DNA from: SAR86 cluster bacterium
Lineage (GTDB): Bacteria > Pseudomonadota > Gammaproteobacteria > Pseudomonadales > Pseudohongiellaceae
DNA length: 64,000 bases
Assembly: GCA_002402175.1 (NCBI GenBank)
Contig: NVVJ01000003.1
Coordinates: 56,751-120,750 of the forward strand
Direction: 5' to 3'
Program-made: the position numbers and the translations under genes
Part shown: positions 36,676 through 46,953 of the stretch, one piece after another
Numbering within the stretch: the first letter of the stretch is position 1
How the letters are laid out: each line of letters starts with the position of its first letter
The notes under the pieces: generated by a model
Database searches by the model: none
Told to the model about the DNA's origin: nothing
Seen by the model: the letters and a program-made list of their open reading frames with translations, nothing else

Positions 36676-37800
36676 GTGGCAGAACCAACAGAAACACCTA
36701 AAATTCTGGAAGAGCTTTCCAAAAGCAACGCGGCTAATCCAAAAAGTCCTTCCAGCCGCCAAAAGAATAAGGCGCTTAGGCGCTTTGGTATTGTGGTTAT
36801 TCTATTTCTACCGATATTGGCTGGAATTCTTTTTGTGGCCTATCAACAGATAACATTGCAATCGCAATTGGCTGCACTGCAATTGGAAAACCAGCAGCTT
36901 AGTCAAGATCTCACGCAGCAAAACTCTCGACTACAACAGGTGGTACAGGATCAGCTTAATAACCCTGTGTCTATCGAGGTCGATGATTCAGCAATTCGAG
37001 AACTTGAGACCAATGTTAGTAGTGTTGGTCAGCAAATTCGGCAAATGACATTGCAGATAAGCGAGCTAGAAAATCGGCAACAAATTGGTGATAGTGAAAT
37101 TAATCAAGAGTGGAAAATTCTTGAGGCAGAATATTTGCTGGGCATCGCCAATCAGAAACTTCAACTAGAGAGTGACCTTGCTGCCGCCGTCTTTCTATTA
37201 GGCCAGGCGGATCAGGCATTGCTTGCATCAGGCAGCAACAATGTTTTTACGGTGCGGGAGGCAATCGCCAGTGAATTACTAATTTTGCAAAATGTCGAAG
37301 TGTTGGACCGAGAAGGAATTTATCTTCGCCTGAATAATTTGGTACTGCAAACGCAAGCTATCGATTTGCTAAGCTCCATGCGGCAAAATTTTGAAAGTCG
37401 GCGCGGTGATGATTCTCAGCCTGTACAGATTGGCACTGATACCGCAGGTATCATTGATTCTAGCCTGGAATTTCTGAGTTCAATATTTGTCTGGCGTCAA
37501 TGGGATGAAACACCTGAGGCTATGCTGGCGCCTGGTCAGGACGTTCTAATTAAACAGAATTTAAGTTTAATGCTGGAGCAGGCGCAGCTTGCTCTGCTAA
37601 TGCGAGATAACAATCTGTATCAGCAATCTCTTACTAAAAGTAAAGACTGGCTACTGCGTTATGCAGTGATAGATTCTACGGCGGGGCAAGCACTTACACT
37701 TGAGTTGAATCAGCTTATAGATATTGATATAGATCCTTTGTTGCCAGCCCTGACTCAGTCGATTTCTCTCATCAGTCAACTTACCGCAAGTGAGCGCTGA
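36676..37800 (+). CDS. hemX: HemX family membrane protein
   Basis: A 374-residue inner-membrane protein with one N-terminal membrane helix (about residues 37-57, RFGIVVILFLPILAGILF). A coiled coil of Gln/Leu-rich sequence (about 58-150) and a periplasmic domain containing AEYLLGIANQKLQLESD near 158 follow. Although sometimes called uroporphyrinogen methyltransferase, it lacks SAM-binding motifs; the role is thought to be scaffolding or regulation in tetrapyrrole synthesis. The start is GTG, 27 bases after hemD. Confidence 0.92.
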   Translation: MAEPTETPKILEELSKSNAANPKSPSSRQKNKALRRFGIVVILFLPILAGILFVAYQQITLQSQLAALQLENQQLSQDLTQQNSRLQQVVQDQLNNPVSIEVDDSAIRELETNVSSVGQQIRQMTLQISELENRQQIGDSEINQEWKILEAEYLLGIANQKLQLESDLAAAVFLLGQADQALLASGSNNVFTVREAIASELLILQNVEVLDREGIYLRLNNLVLQTQAIDLLSSMRQNFESRRGDDSQPVQIGTDTAGIIDSSLEFLSSIFVWRQWDETPEAMLAPGQDVLIKQNLSLMLEQAQLALLMRDNNLYQQSLTKSKDWLLRYAVIDSTAGQALTLELNQLIDIDIDPLLPALTQSISLISQLTASER

Positions 37801-37808
37801 GTTCGTTT

Positions 37809-39068
37809 ATGATTAAGCTCTATATATTTAGTCTCCTGGCCATTGTACTGGCACTGCTGGTTAGTCTGGTTCTCGGCTTTCCCGCCGATCCAGGTTATCT
37901 GCTTGTCTCTTTTGGCAACTACACTTTTGAAACCAGTTTGTTCGCATTGATTGTCGCTGTAGCTGTCATCTATGTGATTGTGAAATTGTTGCTGTTTGTT
38001 TTTCACTGGATAAATCCCTGGCAATTAATTCGCTCTGGTCGCAAATACAATCGTCAGCGCAAAGCAAAAGCCCGCAGTAAAACCGTGGAAGGATTATTGT
38101 ATTTTACTCGAGGAAATTGGGAGTCGAGTTACAATTTACTCATTAAGAGTACAAATGATCCCGATGCCAGCGTCGTGAACTATCTGGCGGCGGCCTATGC
38201 GGCGTACCAGCGCGATGACAAGAACGCCTGGGTACAATGTCTTGAGAAGGCAGAGCAGGAATACCCGGCCGCTCGCTCAACAATAAATTCCCTGAAGGCG
38301 CAGTTATTATTTAAGTCGGACCAGCTCGAGCAATGCGTGGCTGTGTTGCAGCAATTGAAAACAAATTCTCTTAACGATTCATCCTTGTTGAAATTATTGA
38401 AAGAAGTTTACCTGAAACTAGAAGACTGGAAGCAGCTAGAAAAACTGTTACCAACTCTGGAAAAGAACAAGATAATCGAGAGTAACGAATTAGAGCGTAT
38501 TCGCATTCGCGTGTTCATGGAGAAGTTGTACGCTGCATCGGATATAACTGGTCGCGTAGATGCTGCTGAAGCCCAAAACCAACTAAGCAAGCTGTGGAAA
38601 AAGGCACCTGCAAGTTACAAGCAAGATCAGCGAGTGGTTAAGCACTACTCAGAAATATTGTTCAAGCTGGGCAATAAAGAAGAAGCCGCTAAAATCATCG
38701 AAACAGCATTAGGGAAACATTGGAGCGATGCATTGGTAATTCGCTATGGAGAGCTCGATTTTGGCGGTAGCCAGAAGCAGCTGCTCCAAGCAGAGAACTG
38801 GTTAAAAGCACGGCCGGGTAATGCAGAATTACTGCTCACATTAGGACGGCTGTCTTTGCGAACTCAGTTGTGGGGAAAAGCCTGCGAATATTTCCAGACA
38901 AGTATTAAAATTGCACCTTCAGTGGATGCCTATGGGGAGCTCGGACGTTTGTTAAAGCATCTTGGCAAGCTTGAGGAAGCCGAAGAAAATCAGGAAAAAT
39001 TTATTGCTTTACTTGGAGCAGAGTTACCGGAGCTTCCCCTGCCTTCAAAGCCTGGTTCGAATCTCTAA
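37809..39068 (+). CDS. hemY: HemY N-terminal-domain / TPR protein
   Basis: A 419-residue inner-membrane protein. Two N-terminal membrane helices (about 4-22 and 40-62) are followed by TPR-like helical repeats, including KARSKTVEGLLYFTRGNWESS near 85 and GRLLKHLGKLEEAEENQEKF near 385. This is the proteobacterial HemY encoded after hemX, not protoporphyrinogen oxidase of the Gram-positive hemY name. Function is likely scaffolding of heme enzymes. It lies 8 bases after hemX and converges on ubiD. Confidence 0.93.
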   Translation: MIKLYIFSLLAIVLALLVSLVLGFPADPGYLLVSFGNYTFETSLFALIVAVAVIYVIVKLLLFVFHWINPWQLIRSGRKYNRQRKAKARSKTVEGLLYFTRGNWESSYNLLIKSTNDPDASVVNYLAAAYAAYQRDDKNAWVQCLEKAEQEYPAARSTINSLKAQLLFKSDQLEQCVAVLQQLKTNSLNDSSLLKLLKEVYLKLEDWKQLEKLLPTLEKNKIIESNELERIRIRVFMEKLYAASDITGRVDAAEAQNQLSKLWKKAPASYKQDQRVVKHYSEILFKLGNKEEAAKIIETALGKHWSDALVIRYGELDFGGSQKQLLQAENWLKARPGNAELLLTLGRLSLRTQLWGKACEYFQTSIKIAPSVDAYGELGRLLKHLGKLEEAEENQEKFIALLGAELPELPLPSKPGSNL

Positions 39069-39090
39069 AACAAACACTCGCTCACCTTAC

Positions 39091-40572
39091 TCACTTATTA
39101 TCGTCTTTCTCAATACCAAGCTCTTGCCATATTTCATCAACACGATCGCGTACTTCCTGGCTCATGCTAATAGTTGAACCCCAGCGGCGCTGAGTTTCGC
39201 CTTCGATTTTATTAGTCGCGTCCATTCCCATTTTTGAACCCAGGCCTGATACGGGCGAGGCAAAGTCCAAATAGTCTATTGGCGTATTATCTATTAGTAC
39301 GGTATCGCGTATTGGGTCCATACGTGTAGTGATGGCCCAGATTACGTCGTCCCATTTACGAATATCAACATCGTCATCAACAACAATTACAAATTTGGTG
39401 TACATAAACTGTCGCAAGAATGACCAGACACCCATCATCACGCGTTTTGCATGGCCCGGATATTGTTTCTTCATGCTGACTATGGCCAGTCGATAGGAAC
39501 AGCCTTCTGGCGGCAGGTAAAAGTCTACAATTTCTGGAAATTGCTTTTGCAGTAACGGTATAAATACTTCGTTAAGCGCAACTCCCAGCATGGCAGGTTC
39601 ATCTGGTGGCCTGCCAGTATAAGTGCTGTGATAGATAGGGTCTTTTCGATGAGTGATGCAGGTAACCGTGAACACCGGAAACTTTTCGACTTCGTTATAG
39701 TAACCAGTGTGGTCGCCATAAGGGCCTTCATCGGCCATTTCACCAGGTTCGATTACACCTTCTAGAACAATCTCTGCACTAGCGGGTACCTGTAAATCAT
39801 TGGTGCGACTTTTAATAACGTCGGTTTTACTACCGCGCAATAAGCCGGCGAAAGCATATTCGGAAAGTGTATCGGGTATAGGTGTTACCGTGGCGAGAAT
39901 GGTTGCTGGATCGGCGCCGATCGCTATTGATACAGGGAACGCTTCGCCTGGGTGTTTTTGCTGCCATTCCTTGAAATCTAAAGCGCCGCCTCGATGAGAT
40001 AGCCAGCGCATAATTAGCTTGTTAGGGCCCAGTACCTGCATGCGGTAAATGCCCAGATTCTGGCGTTCCTTTTCTGGACCTTTGGTAATGACCAGTGGCC
40101 AGGTTATCAATGGAGCCACATCCTCAGGCCAGCAAGTTTGAATTGGCAGGAAAGACAGGTCTACATCGTCTCCCTGCAAAATAACTTCCTGACAAGGCGC
40201 TGATTTTTTTACATTTGGCGAAATATTCAGCACGCTCTTATAACTGGGAAGAGATTTCCATAAATCTTTCCAGCCATTGGGAGGGGTGGGTTCTTTCAGG
40301 AATGCCAGAAGCTTGCCAACATCACGCAAGCCTGTAATATCTTCCTGCCCCATTGCCAGAGCAATGCGTCGTGTATTTCCAAACAGGTTTGCCAGCAGAG
40401 GAATTTTCGAACCCTTGGGGTTTTCGAATAACAGGGCGGGACCGTTGGCACGCAATGTGCGGTCACTGATTTCGGTAATTTCCAGATAGGGGTCGACTTC
40501 TTTTTGGATGCGCTTGAGCTCGCCTTCTTTCTCAAGCAAATCGATGAAGTCTCGCAAATCTTTAAATGACAT
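39091..40572 (-). CDS. ubiD: 4-hydroxy-3-polyprenylbenzoate decarboxylase
   Basis: Decarboxylates the ubiquinone intermediate using prenylated FMN made by UbiX. The 493-residue protein has the full UbiD pattern: [16 protein letters not shown] at the N terminus, [14 protein letters not shown] sequence near 170, [12 protein letters not shown] near 290 (the Glu/Asp active-site region) and [20 protein letters not shown] near 420. It is 64 bases downstream of rho in the same direction, as in Pseudomonas, so may be co-transcribed. Confidence 0.96.
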   Translation of the reverse strand: MSFKDLRDFIDLLEKEGELKRIQKEVDPYLEITEISDRTLRANGPALLFENPKGSKIPLLANLFGNTRRIALAMGQEDITGLRDVGKLLAFLKEPTPPNGWKDLWKSLPSYKSVLNISPNVKKSAPCQEVILQGDDVDLSFLPIQTCWPEDVAPLITWPLVITKGPEKERQNLGIYRMQVLGPNKLIMRWLSHRGGALDFKEWQQKHPGEAFPVSIAIGADPATILATVTPIPDTLSEYAFAGLLRGSKTDVIKSRTNDLQVPASAEIVLEGVIEPGEMADEGPYGDHTGYYNEVEKFPVFTVTCITHRKDPIYHSTYTGRPPDEPAMLGVALNEVFIPLLQKQFPEIVDFYLPPEGCSYRLAIVSMKKQYPGHAKRVMMGVWSFLRQFMYTKFVIVVDDDVDIRKWDDVIWAITTRMDPIRDTVLIDNTPIDYLDFASPVSGLGSKMGMDATNKIEGETQRRWGSTISMSQEVRDRVDEIWQELGIEKDDNK

Positions 40573-40636
40573 AAATTACTTTTCTAATTGTCTAGCGAGT
40601 GTTGGGCAAATCGAGACAGATGATTTTTAGCCCACA

Positions 40637-41896
40637 CTATTTCCGCTTCATTGAATTAAAAAACTCTTCATTGGTTTTGGTTTGTTTCAATCTATCGAGA
40701 ATGAATTCAGTCGCGGCTACATCTTCCATGGAGCTAAGCAGCTTGCGTAAAATCCACATGCGTTGTAATTCTTCTTCGGAGGTAAGCCGCTCTTCGCGTC
40801 GAGTTCCTGAGCGGCGCACGTTAATGGCAGGGTAAATACGTTTCTCTGCAATTTTTCGATCCAGATGCAGTTCCATATTACCCGTGCCTTTGAACTCTTC
40901 GTAGATAACTTCATCCATTTTTGAGCCGGTTTCAATAAGTGCAGTAGCAATAATTGTCAGACTGCCGCCTTCTTCGAGGTTACGTGCAGCACCAAAGAAA
41001 CGCTTAGGGCGTTCTAGTGCATGAGCATCAATACCACCGGTGAGCACTTTGCCTGATGAAGGAATAATTGTGTTATACGCTCTGGCGAGGCGAGTAATGG
41101 AATCAAGTAAAATAATAACGTCTTCTTTGTGTTCGACCAGACGCTTGGCTTTTTCGATAACCATTTCGGCGACCTGAACGTGTCTCGATGGTGGTTCGTC
41201 AAAGGTACTGGCGACAACTTCGCCTTTTACCGAGCGTTGCATTTCTGTTACTTCTTCTGGTCTTTCATCAATCAGCAATACAATAAGCCGGCACTCTGGA
41301 TTATTTCTCGCAATCGATTGAGCCATGTTTTGTAGGATGAGAGTTTTACCAGCCTTGGGTGGTGAAACAATCAGACCTCGCTGGCCTTTGCCAATCGGTG
41401 CTGCTAAATCGATTACCCTGGCGCTGAGATCCTCGGTGCTGCCGTTGCCCACTTCGAGCTTTAAACGTTCGTCTGGAAACAGGGGAGTCAGGTTTTCAAA
41501 CAGGATTTTGTTTTTGGAATCTTCCGGGCTGCTAAAATTAATTTCGTGAATTTTTAATAATGCAAAATAGCGCTCGCCGTCTTTTGGTGGTCTGATTTTT
41601 CCTGCGACAGTGTCACCCGTGCGCAAGTTAAATCGGCGAATCTGGCTAGGTGATACATAAATGTCATCTGGTCCGGCAAGGTAAGAAGAATCTGCGGAAC
41701 GCAAAAATCCAAAGCCATCTTGTAAAATTTCCAGCACGCCATCACCGCTAATATCTTCTCCGTTCTTAGCGTGTTTTTTTAGAATGACAAAAATAATGTC
41801 CTGCTTGCGTGTGCGTGAGACGTTGTCCAATCCCATTTCACGAGCAGTTGCTAGTAATTCAGTAATTGGTTTTTGCTTTAGTTCGGTTAGATTCAT
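40637..41896 (-). CDS. rho: Transcription termination factor Rho
   Basis: A hexameric RNA helicase that terminates transcription. At 419 residues it has the same length as E. coli Rho. The cold-shock-like RNA-binding domain contains [21 protein letters not shown], given here only in part ([11 protein letters not shown]), near residue 60. Walker A is SPPKAGKT near 178, the catalytic region includes [13 protein letters not shown] near 207, and the Q/R loops lie in [14 protein letters not shown] near 280. The long 513-base region upstream is a plausible autoregulatory leader. Confidence 0.98.
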   Translation of the reverse strand: MNLTELKQKPITELLATAREMGLDNVSRTRKQDIIFVILKKHAKNGEDISGDGVLEILQDGFGFLRSADSSYLAGPDDIYVSPSQIRRFNLRTGDTVAGKIRPPKDGERYFALLKIHEINFSSPEDSKNKILFENLTPLFPDERLKLEVGNGSTEDLSARVIDLAAPIGKGQRGLIVSPPKAGKTLILQNMAQSIARNNPECRLIVLLIDERPEEVTEMQRSVKGEVVASTFDEPPSRHVQVAEMVIEKAKRLVEHKEDVIILLDSITRLARAYNTIIPSSGKVLTGGIDAHALERPKRFFGAARNLEEGGSLTIIATALIETGSKMDEVIYEEFKGTGNMELHLDRKIAEKRIYPAINVRRSGTRREERLTSEEELQRMWILRKLLSSMEDVAATEFILDRLKQTKTNEEFFNSMKRK

Positions 41897-42409
41897 GTTG
41901 TGGGGTCTTTTAGTAAACTTAGAATGCTTTAGAGTTAGATAGCTAAGGCTTAGCCGCCTAAACTGTTATTGGCATGCACATTTAAGTGTTATAGATTAAT
42001 TTAATAGAGTTTTGGAATTGGTTTTGGGTTCGTATGTATTGGGGAGTAGTTATTCGGTGGAGCTAATAATCGACTTTTAGACTGTATGAGTTCTTTTATA
42101 TCGACAATTAGAAATTAAATTGTAGTGTGCTTTTAATACTTGTCCAACGATTTCCGCAATATAGACCTACTGTACCTTTGTGTCCAGAGAAAAGTGCCCA
42201 GATAAACATCTGGAATGAATTTAAATTCTTATTTGATATTGGTTTCGAGTTCAGGAGTGTTAGGAAAGCTTCCAGCTGACCTCAGTGAACAGTACGGCTT
42301 AGAATTGTATTTGTTCGATTAAACCTAATATTAAGTAAGGCTAGTCGGCCTGAATCTACCACATCCTGTGGTGCCTCTTAGATCTAAGAGACACCGCATT
42401 AAACGCAAT
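41897..42409 (-). promoter_or_regulatory. Long untranslated region between trxA and rho
   Basis: 513 bases without a supportable gene. Its trxA-proximal end carries two inverted repeats, annotated separately; the rest is A+T-rich with no open frame longer than about a dozen codons. Such a leader before rho is known to mediate Rho autogenous attenuation in other bacteria. Here that role is inferred from position only. Confidence 0.45.
42358..42394 (-). terminator. Two adjacent inverted repeats downstream of trxA
   Basis: ACCACA (42358-42363) pairs with TGTGGT (42367-42372) across three bases. CTCTTA (42375-42380) pairs with TAAGAG (42385-42390) around GATC, extendable by GTG/CAC with one mismatch. 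They begin 15 bases past the trxA stop. There is no T-tract, so an intrinsic terminator is uncertain; RNA-end protection or a protein site are alternatives. Confidence 0.45.
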
Positions 42410-42736
42410 TTATATCACACTGTCAATAAAAGCAGAGAGCTGAGACTTAGAGAGCGCGCCGACTTTGGTTCCGGCAATTTCGCCTTTGTTAAAAATGAGT
42501 AGCGTTGGAATTCCACGAATACCATATTTCGGAGCCGTATCAGTATTAGCATCAACATCCATCTTACAAATTTTCAGCTTGCCATCGTATTCACCGGCAA
42601 GTTCTTCCAGTACCGGTGCAATCATTTTACATGGGCCACACCACTCGGCCCAGAAGTCCACTAATACGGGGCCTTCAGCCTTTAAAACATCTTGCTCGAA
42701 ACTGCTATCGGAGATGTGAACGATATTGTCGCTCAT
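42410..42736 (-). CDS. trxA: Thioredoxin 1
   Basis: The general disulfide reductant, 108 residues, with active site WAEWCGPCK near residue 30 and the cis-proline loop RGIPTLLIF near 73. Start at 42736 ([10 protein letters not shown]) gives the exact family length and is preceded by AAGGAAAAACTAC; an upstream in-frame ATG would add 17 residues with no family match. It is next to rho, as in many Gammaproteobacteria. It could reduce or cooperate with the FrnE-type protein at 59 kb, but nothing here shows that. Confidence 0.97.
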   Translation of the reverse strand: MSDNIVHISDSSFEQDVLKAEGPVLVDFWAEWCGPCKMIAPVLEELAGEYDGKLKICKMDVDANTDTAPKYGIRGIPTLLIFNKGEIAGTKVGALSKSQLSAFIDSVI

Positions 42737-42937
42737 GTAGTTTTTCCTTTTAGTTAGGGCTATTTGTTGGGTATTGAGTGATAACACGCAGGCTCCTGGC
42801 TAAAAGAAGCGCTCGATTACTTACTCGCGTTATTGCCTATGATAAGGGCAAAAATTCAGGATTCAAGTGGTAATAAATTTTGTCAGGTTTTTAGCGCCTG
42901 TAACGATGAATATGGCAATCAAACTCGGGTAGAGTGG

Positions 42938-44163
<1,226 letters not shown>

Positions 44164-46299
44164 GTGAACAAGACTAAATTTTTTGTAGTAGGGCTCATAA
44201 CACTGGCGATTGCCAGTTACTTTGTATTCGACCTGGGTCAGTATCTTAGCCTCGGTTTTATTCAATCGCGCCTCGCCAGTATTGAAGAATTCAAGAATGA
44301 AAACTTTGCCCTTACTGTACTCATTTATTTTGTCGGTTACGTCGCTGTTGCAGCACTGTCAATTCCAGGTGCGGTAATTCTGACTTTACTCGGCGGAGCC
44401 GTATTCGGTGTGCTGTGGGGAACTCTGATCGTGTCCTTTGCCAGTAGCATAGGCGCAACACTGGCATTTCTAGTATCTCGATTGTTGCTGCGTGACTGGG
44501 TGCAGGCCAAATTCGGCGACTATCTGGGTTCAATCAACAAAGGTATTGAAAAGGACGGGGATTTTTATCTGTTCAGTATTCGTATGGTGCCGCTATTCCC
44601 ATTTTTCATGGTAAATCTTTTAATGGGGCTAACGCCAATACGCGCGACATCATTTTATCTGGTTAGTCAGCTGGGTATGTTGATAGGAACCGGAGTTTAT
44701 GTGAACGCTGGCTCCGAACTGTCTCAGATATCTTCGTTATCTGGTTTGGTGAGTGCCCCGGTTGTTCTTTCCTTTGTGGTTCTTGGGCTATTTCCACTGG
44801 TCGCAAAATTTTTCATTGATGCTATTCAGCGCAATAAGATTATGAAGAAATTCACCAGGCCGAAAAAATTCGATGCCAATGTAGTGGTGATTGGAGCGGG
44901 TTCTGCCGGGCTGGTTGTTTCCTTGATAGTGGCTGGAGCAAAGGCGAAGGTCATTCTAATTGAAAAGCACAAAATGGGTGGCGATTGTTTGAACACGGGC
45001 TGCGTGCCCAGCAAGGCCATAATTCGCAGCGGTCGCATAATGTCTTATATTCGACGCGCAAAAGAATTTGGAATCGAGGCGGCGGAAGGCCGAGTGAACT
45101 TCGCCCAGGTTATGGGCCGAGTGCAGGGAATCATTAAAACCATTGAGCCACATGATTCTGTTGAAAGGTTTACTTCGCTTGGAGTTGAATGCATCAGTGG
45201 TGATGCTCGTATCGAATCGCCTTATACAGTTTCGGTTAACGGGCGTCGCATCAACACCCGCGCTATTGTTCTGGCAACGGGGGCCAGACCTCTGGTGCCG
45301 CCTATTCCTGGGCTTGATCAAATTGATTACCTTACTTCTGACTCAATTTGGTCGCTACGTGAATTACCTGCGCGCTTGTTAATAGTGGGTGGTGGACCAA
45401 TTGGTTGTGAATTGGCCCAGGCGTTTAGCAATCTTGGTTCACAGGTAACCCAGGTTGATATGGCAGAACGAATTATGCCCAGAGAGGACGAAGAAGTATC
45501 AAAAGTAATCATGCAGGCTTTCGAGCGTCAGGGCATTAAGTTACTTACCGCGCATAAAGTTCTTAAATTTGGCTTGGCCGACGGCGTGCAATTTATGGAG
45601 GCGCAGCACGAAGGGAAAACTGTACGAGTTGAGTTTGATAAGGTTCTGCTGGCTATCGGGCGCAAAGCGAATGTTGAAGGCTTTGGTCTCGAAGAACTGG
45701 AGCTGGCGCTTAATCCTCAGGGCACTGTTGAGGTTAATGAATACCTGCAAACCAGTTATCCAAATATCTATGCCTGCGGTGATGTGGCGGGTCCGTATCA
45801 GTTTACCCATATGGCTTCTTTTCAGGCATGGTTCGCTTCACTTAATGCCATGCTCGGGGGCTTATGGCGATCAAAGATTAATTACAATGTTGTGCCTTGG
45901 GCGACTTTTACCGATCCCGAAGTGGCCAGAGTTGGGCTTAGCGAACAGGAAGCCATCGCTGAAAATATTGCCTATGAAGTGACTCGCTATGAAATGGATG
46001 ATCATGATCGTTCATTGGCCGATGGCGAGGCACATGGTTTTGTTAAAATACTAACCGTGCCTGGCAAGGACAAAATTCTTGGAGTAACAATTGTTGGCTA
46101 TCATGCAGGCGAGCAAATAGGCGAATTTGTATTTGCAATGACTCATGGTATGGGTTTGGGGAAAATATCAGCAGTAACCCATATTTATCCGACTCTTTCT
46201 GAGGCAAATAAATTCGCAGCCAATGCCTGGCGTAACGCCCGATTGCCAGTGAAGTATTTCCCTCTGGCGGAAAAGTTTTTTCGTTGGCGTCGGGGCTAG
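44164..46299 (+). CDS. TVP38/TMEM64 domain fused to a pyridine-nucleotide disulfide oxidoreductase
   Basis: A 711-residue two-part protein with a GTG start. Residues 1-225 are a TVP38/TMEM64 (VTT-type) membrane domain with about six hydrophobic segments and the conserved IPGAVILTLLGGAVFG and PLFPFFMVNLLMGLT. Residues 238-705 are a flavin disulfide reductase: FAD motif VVIGAGSAGLV, redox cysteines in GGDCLNTGCVPSK, NAD(P) motif LIVGGGPIGCELAQ, and YACGDVAG. The C-terminal dimer helix reads HIYPTLSEANK, with Tyr where lipoamide dehydrogenase has its catalytic His. It lacks the terminal cysteine pair and metal-binding head of mercuric reductase. Likely a membrane-tethered NAD(P)H oxidoreductase of unknown substrate. 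Confidence 0.9.
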   Translation: MNKTKFFVVGLITLAIASYFVFDLGQYLSLGFIQSRLASIEEFKNENFALTVLIYFVGYVAVAALSIPGAVILTLLGGAVFGVLWGTLIVSFASSIGATLAFLVSRLLLRDWVQAKFGDYLGSINKGIEKDGDFYLFSIRMVPLFPFFMVNLLMGLTPIRATSFYLVSQLGMLIGTGVYVNAGSELSQISSLSGLVSAPVVLSFVVLGLFPLVAKFFIDAIQRNKIMKKFTRPKKFDANVVVIGAGSAGLVVSLIVAGAKAKVILIEKHKMGGDCLNTGCVPSKAIIRSGRIMSYIRRAKEFGIEAAEGRVNFAQVMGRVQGIIKTIEPHDSVERFTSLGVECISGDARIESPYTVSVNGRRINTRAIVLATGARPLVPPIPGLDQIDYLTSDSIWSLRELPARLLIVGGGPIGCELAQAFSNLGSQVTQVDMAERIMPREDEEVSKVIMQAFERQGIKLLTAHKVLKFGLADGVQFMEAQHEGKTVRVEFDKVLLAIGRKANVEGFGLEELELALNPQGTVEVNEYLQTSYPNIYACGDVAGPYQFTHMASFQAWFASLNAMLGGLWRSKINYNVVPWATFTDPEVARVGLSEQEAIAENIAYEVTRYEMDDHDRSLADGEAHGFVKILTVPGKDKILGVTIVGYHAGEQIGEFVFAMTHGMGLGKISAVTHIYPTLSEANKFAANAWRNARLPVKYFPLAEKFFRWRRG

Positions 46300-46301
46300 T
46301 C

Positions 46302-46817
46302 TTAGCTGATTTCTGACTGAGGAGTTCTGAAGGCGATAAACATGCAAATGCCAAATAAAGCAGCGAAGGCGATCATGGACATTTCGGGAATTGTAAGTAT
46401 GCCAAGAAAACGAAACTTAACCTCGGCACAGTTTCCATCGCCCTTAAGCAGAAAGCTGAGGGTTTCCAAGAACGGAAAGTTGTCGTAAATATAGGTTAGG
46501 CCAGGCCCGCAAGCGGGTACTTCGTCTTCAGGTAAATGTTGTAGCCATATTTGTCGGCCCGCAAAGTAACTGCCAAAAACACACATGGCAGCACCCACGA
46601 ATGAGTAAATACGCTGGCCTCCCGGTGTGGGGTTGTGAATTGCAGCAACCAGGCAGGTAAAGCCGCATAACATGACGAATACGCGTTGAGTAATGCAAAG
46701 GCCGCAGGGAGACAGGAACATAACATGCTCCATGTAGAGCACTATTCCAATGGTGGCTAAGCAGGCGACAAATACACCTGCATTAATTAATCGGTTGCCG
46801 GGAATTGCCAGTGCCAT
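46302..46817 (-). CDS. dsbB: Disulfide bond formation protein DsbB
   Basis: An inner-membrane quinone reductase that re-oxidises periplasmic DsbA. Four hydrophobic segments are visible in 171 residues. The first periplasmic cysteine pair is in LSPCGLCITQR near residue 36; the second pair is split between PACGPG near 103 and GNCAEV near 127. Length and topology match DsbB. A periplasmic DsbA was not seen in this window; the FrnE-like protein at 59 kb has no signal peptide and is not its expected partner. Confidence 0.93.
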   Translation of the reverse strand: MALAIPGNRLINAGVFVACLATIGIVLYMEHVMFLSPCGLCITQRVFVMLCGFTCLVAAIHNPTPGGQRIYSFVGAAMCVFGSYFAGRQIWLQHLPEDEVPACGPGLTYIYDNFPFLETLSFLLKGDGNCAEVKFRFLGILTIPEMSMIAFAALFGICMFIAFRTPQSEIS

Positions 46818-46953
46818 TGAATTCTCCTGAATGATCGTGTCTATGTGGCTCTAATTGGTTGATCCACTACCCAGATAAGCGAGGTAGTTTACACAGTTCT
46901 GTCCGGCTTTGAAAACCACCGAGTGTCTATTGATGCCATGGCGTCGCAGGATT

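Noticed and set aside
45569..45982. 137-codon frame inside the reductase fusion gene
   Set aside because: Out-of-frame shadow overlapping conserved reductase motifs.
44164..46299. Mercuric reductase
   Set aside because: No N-terminal metal-binding domain and no C-terminal cysteine pair; the N terminus is a TVP38 membrane domain.
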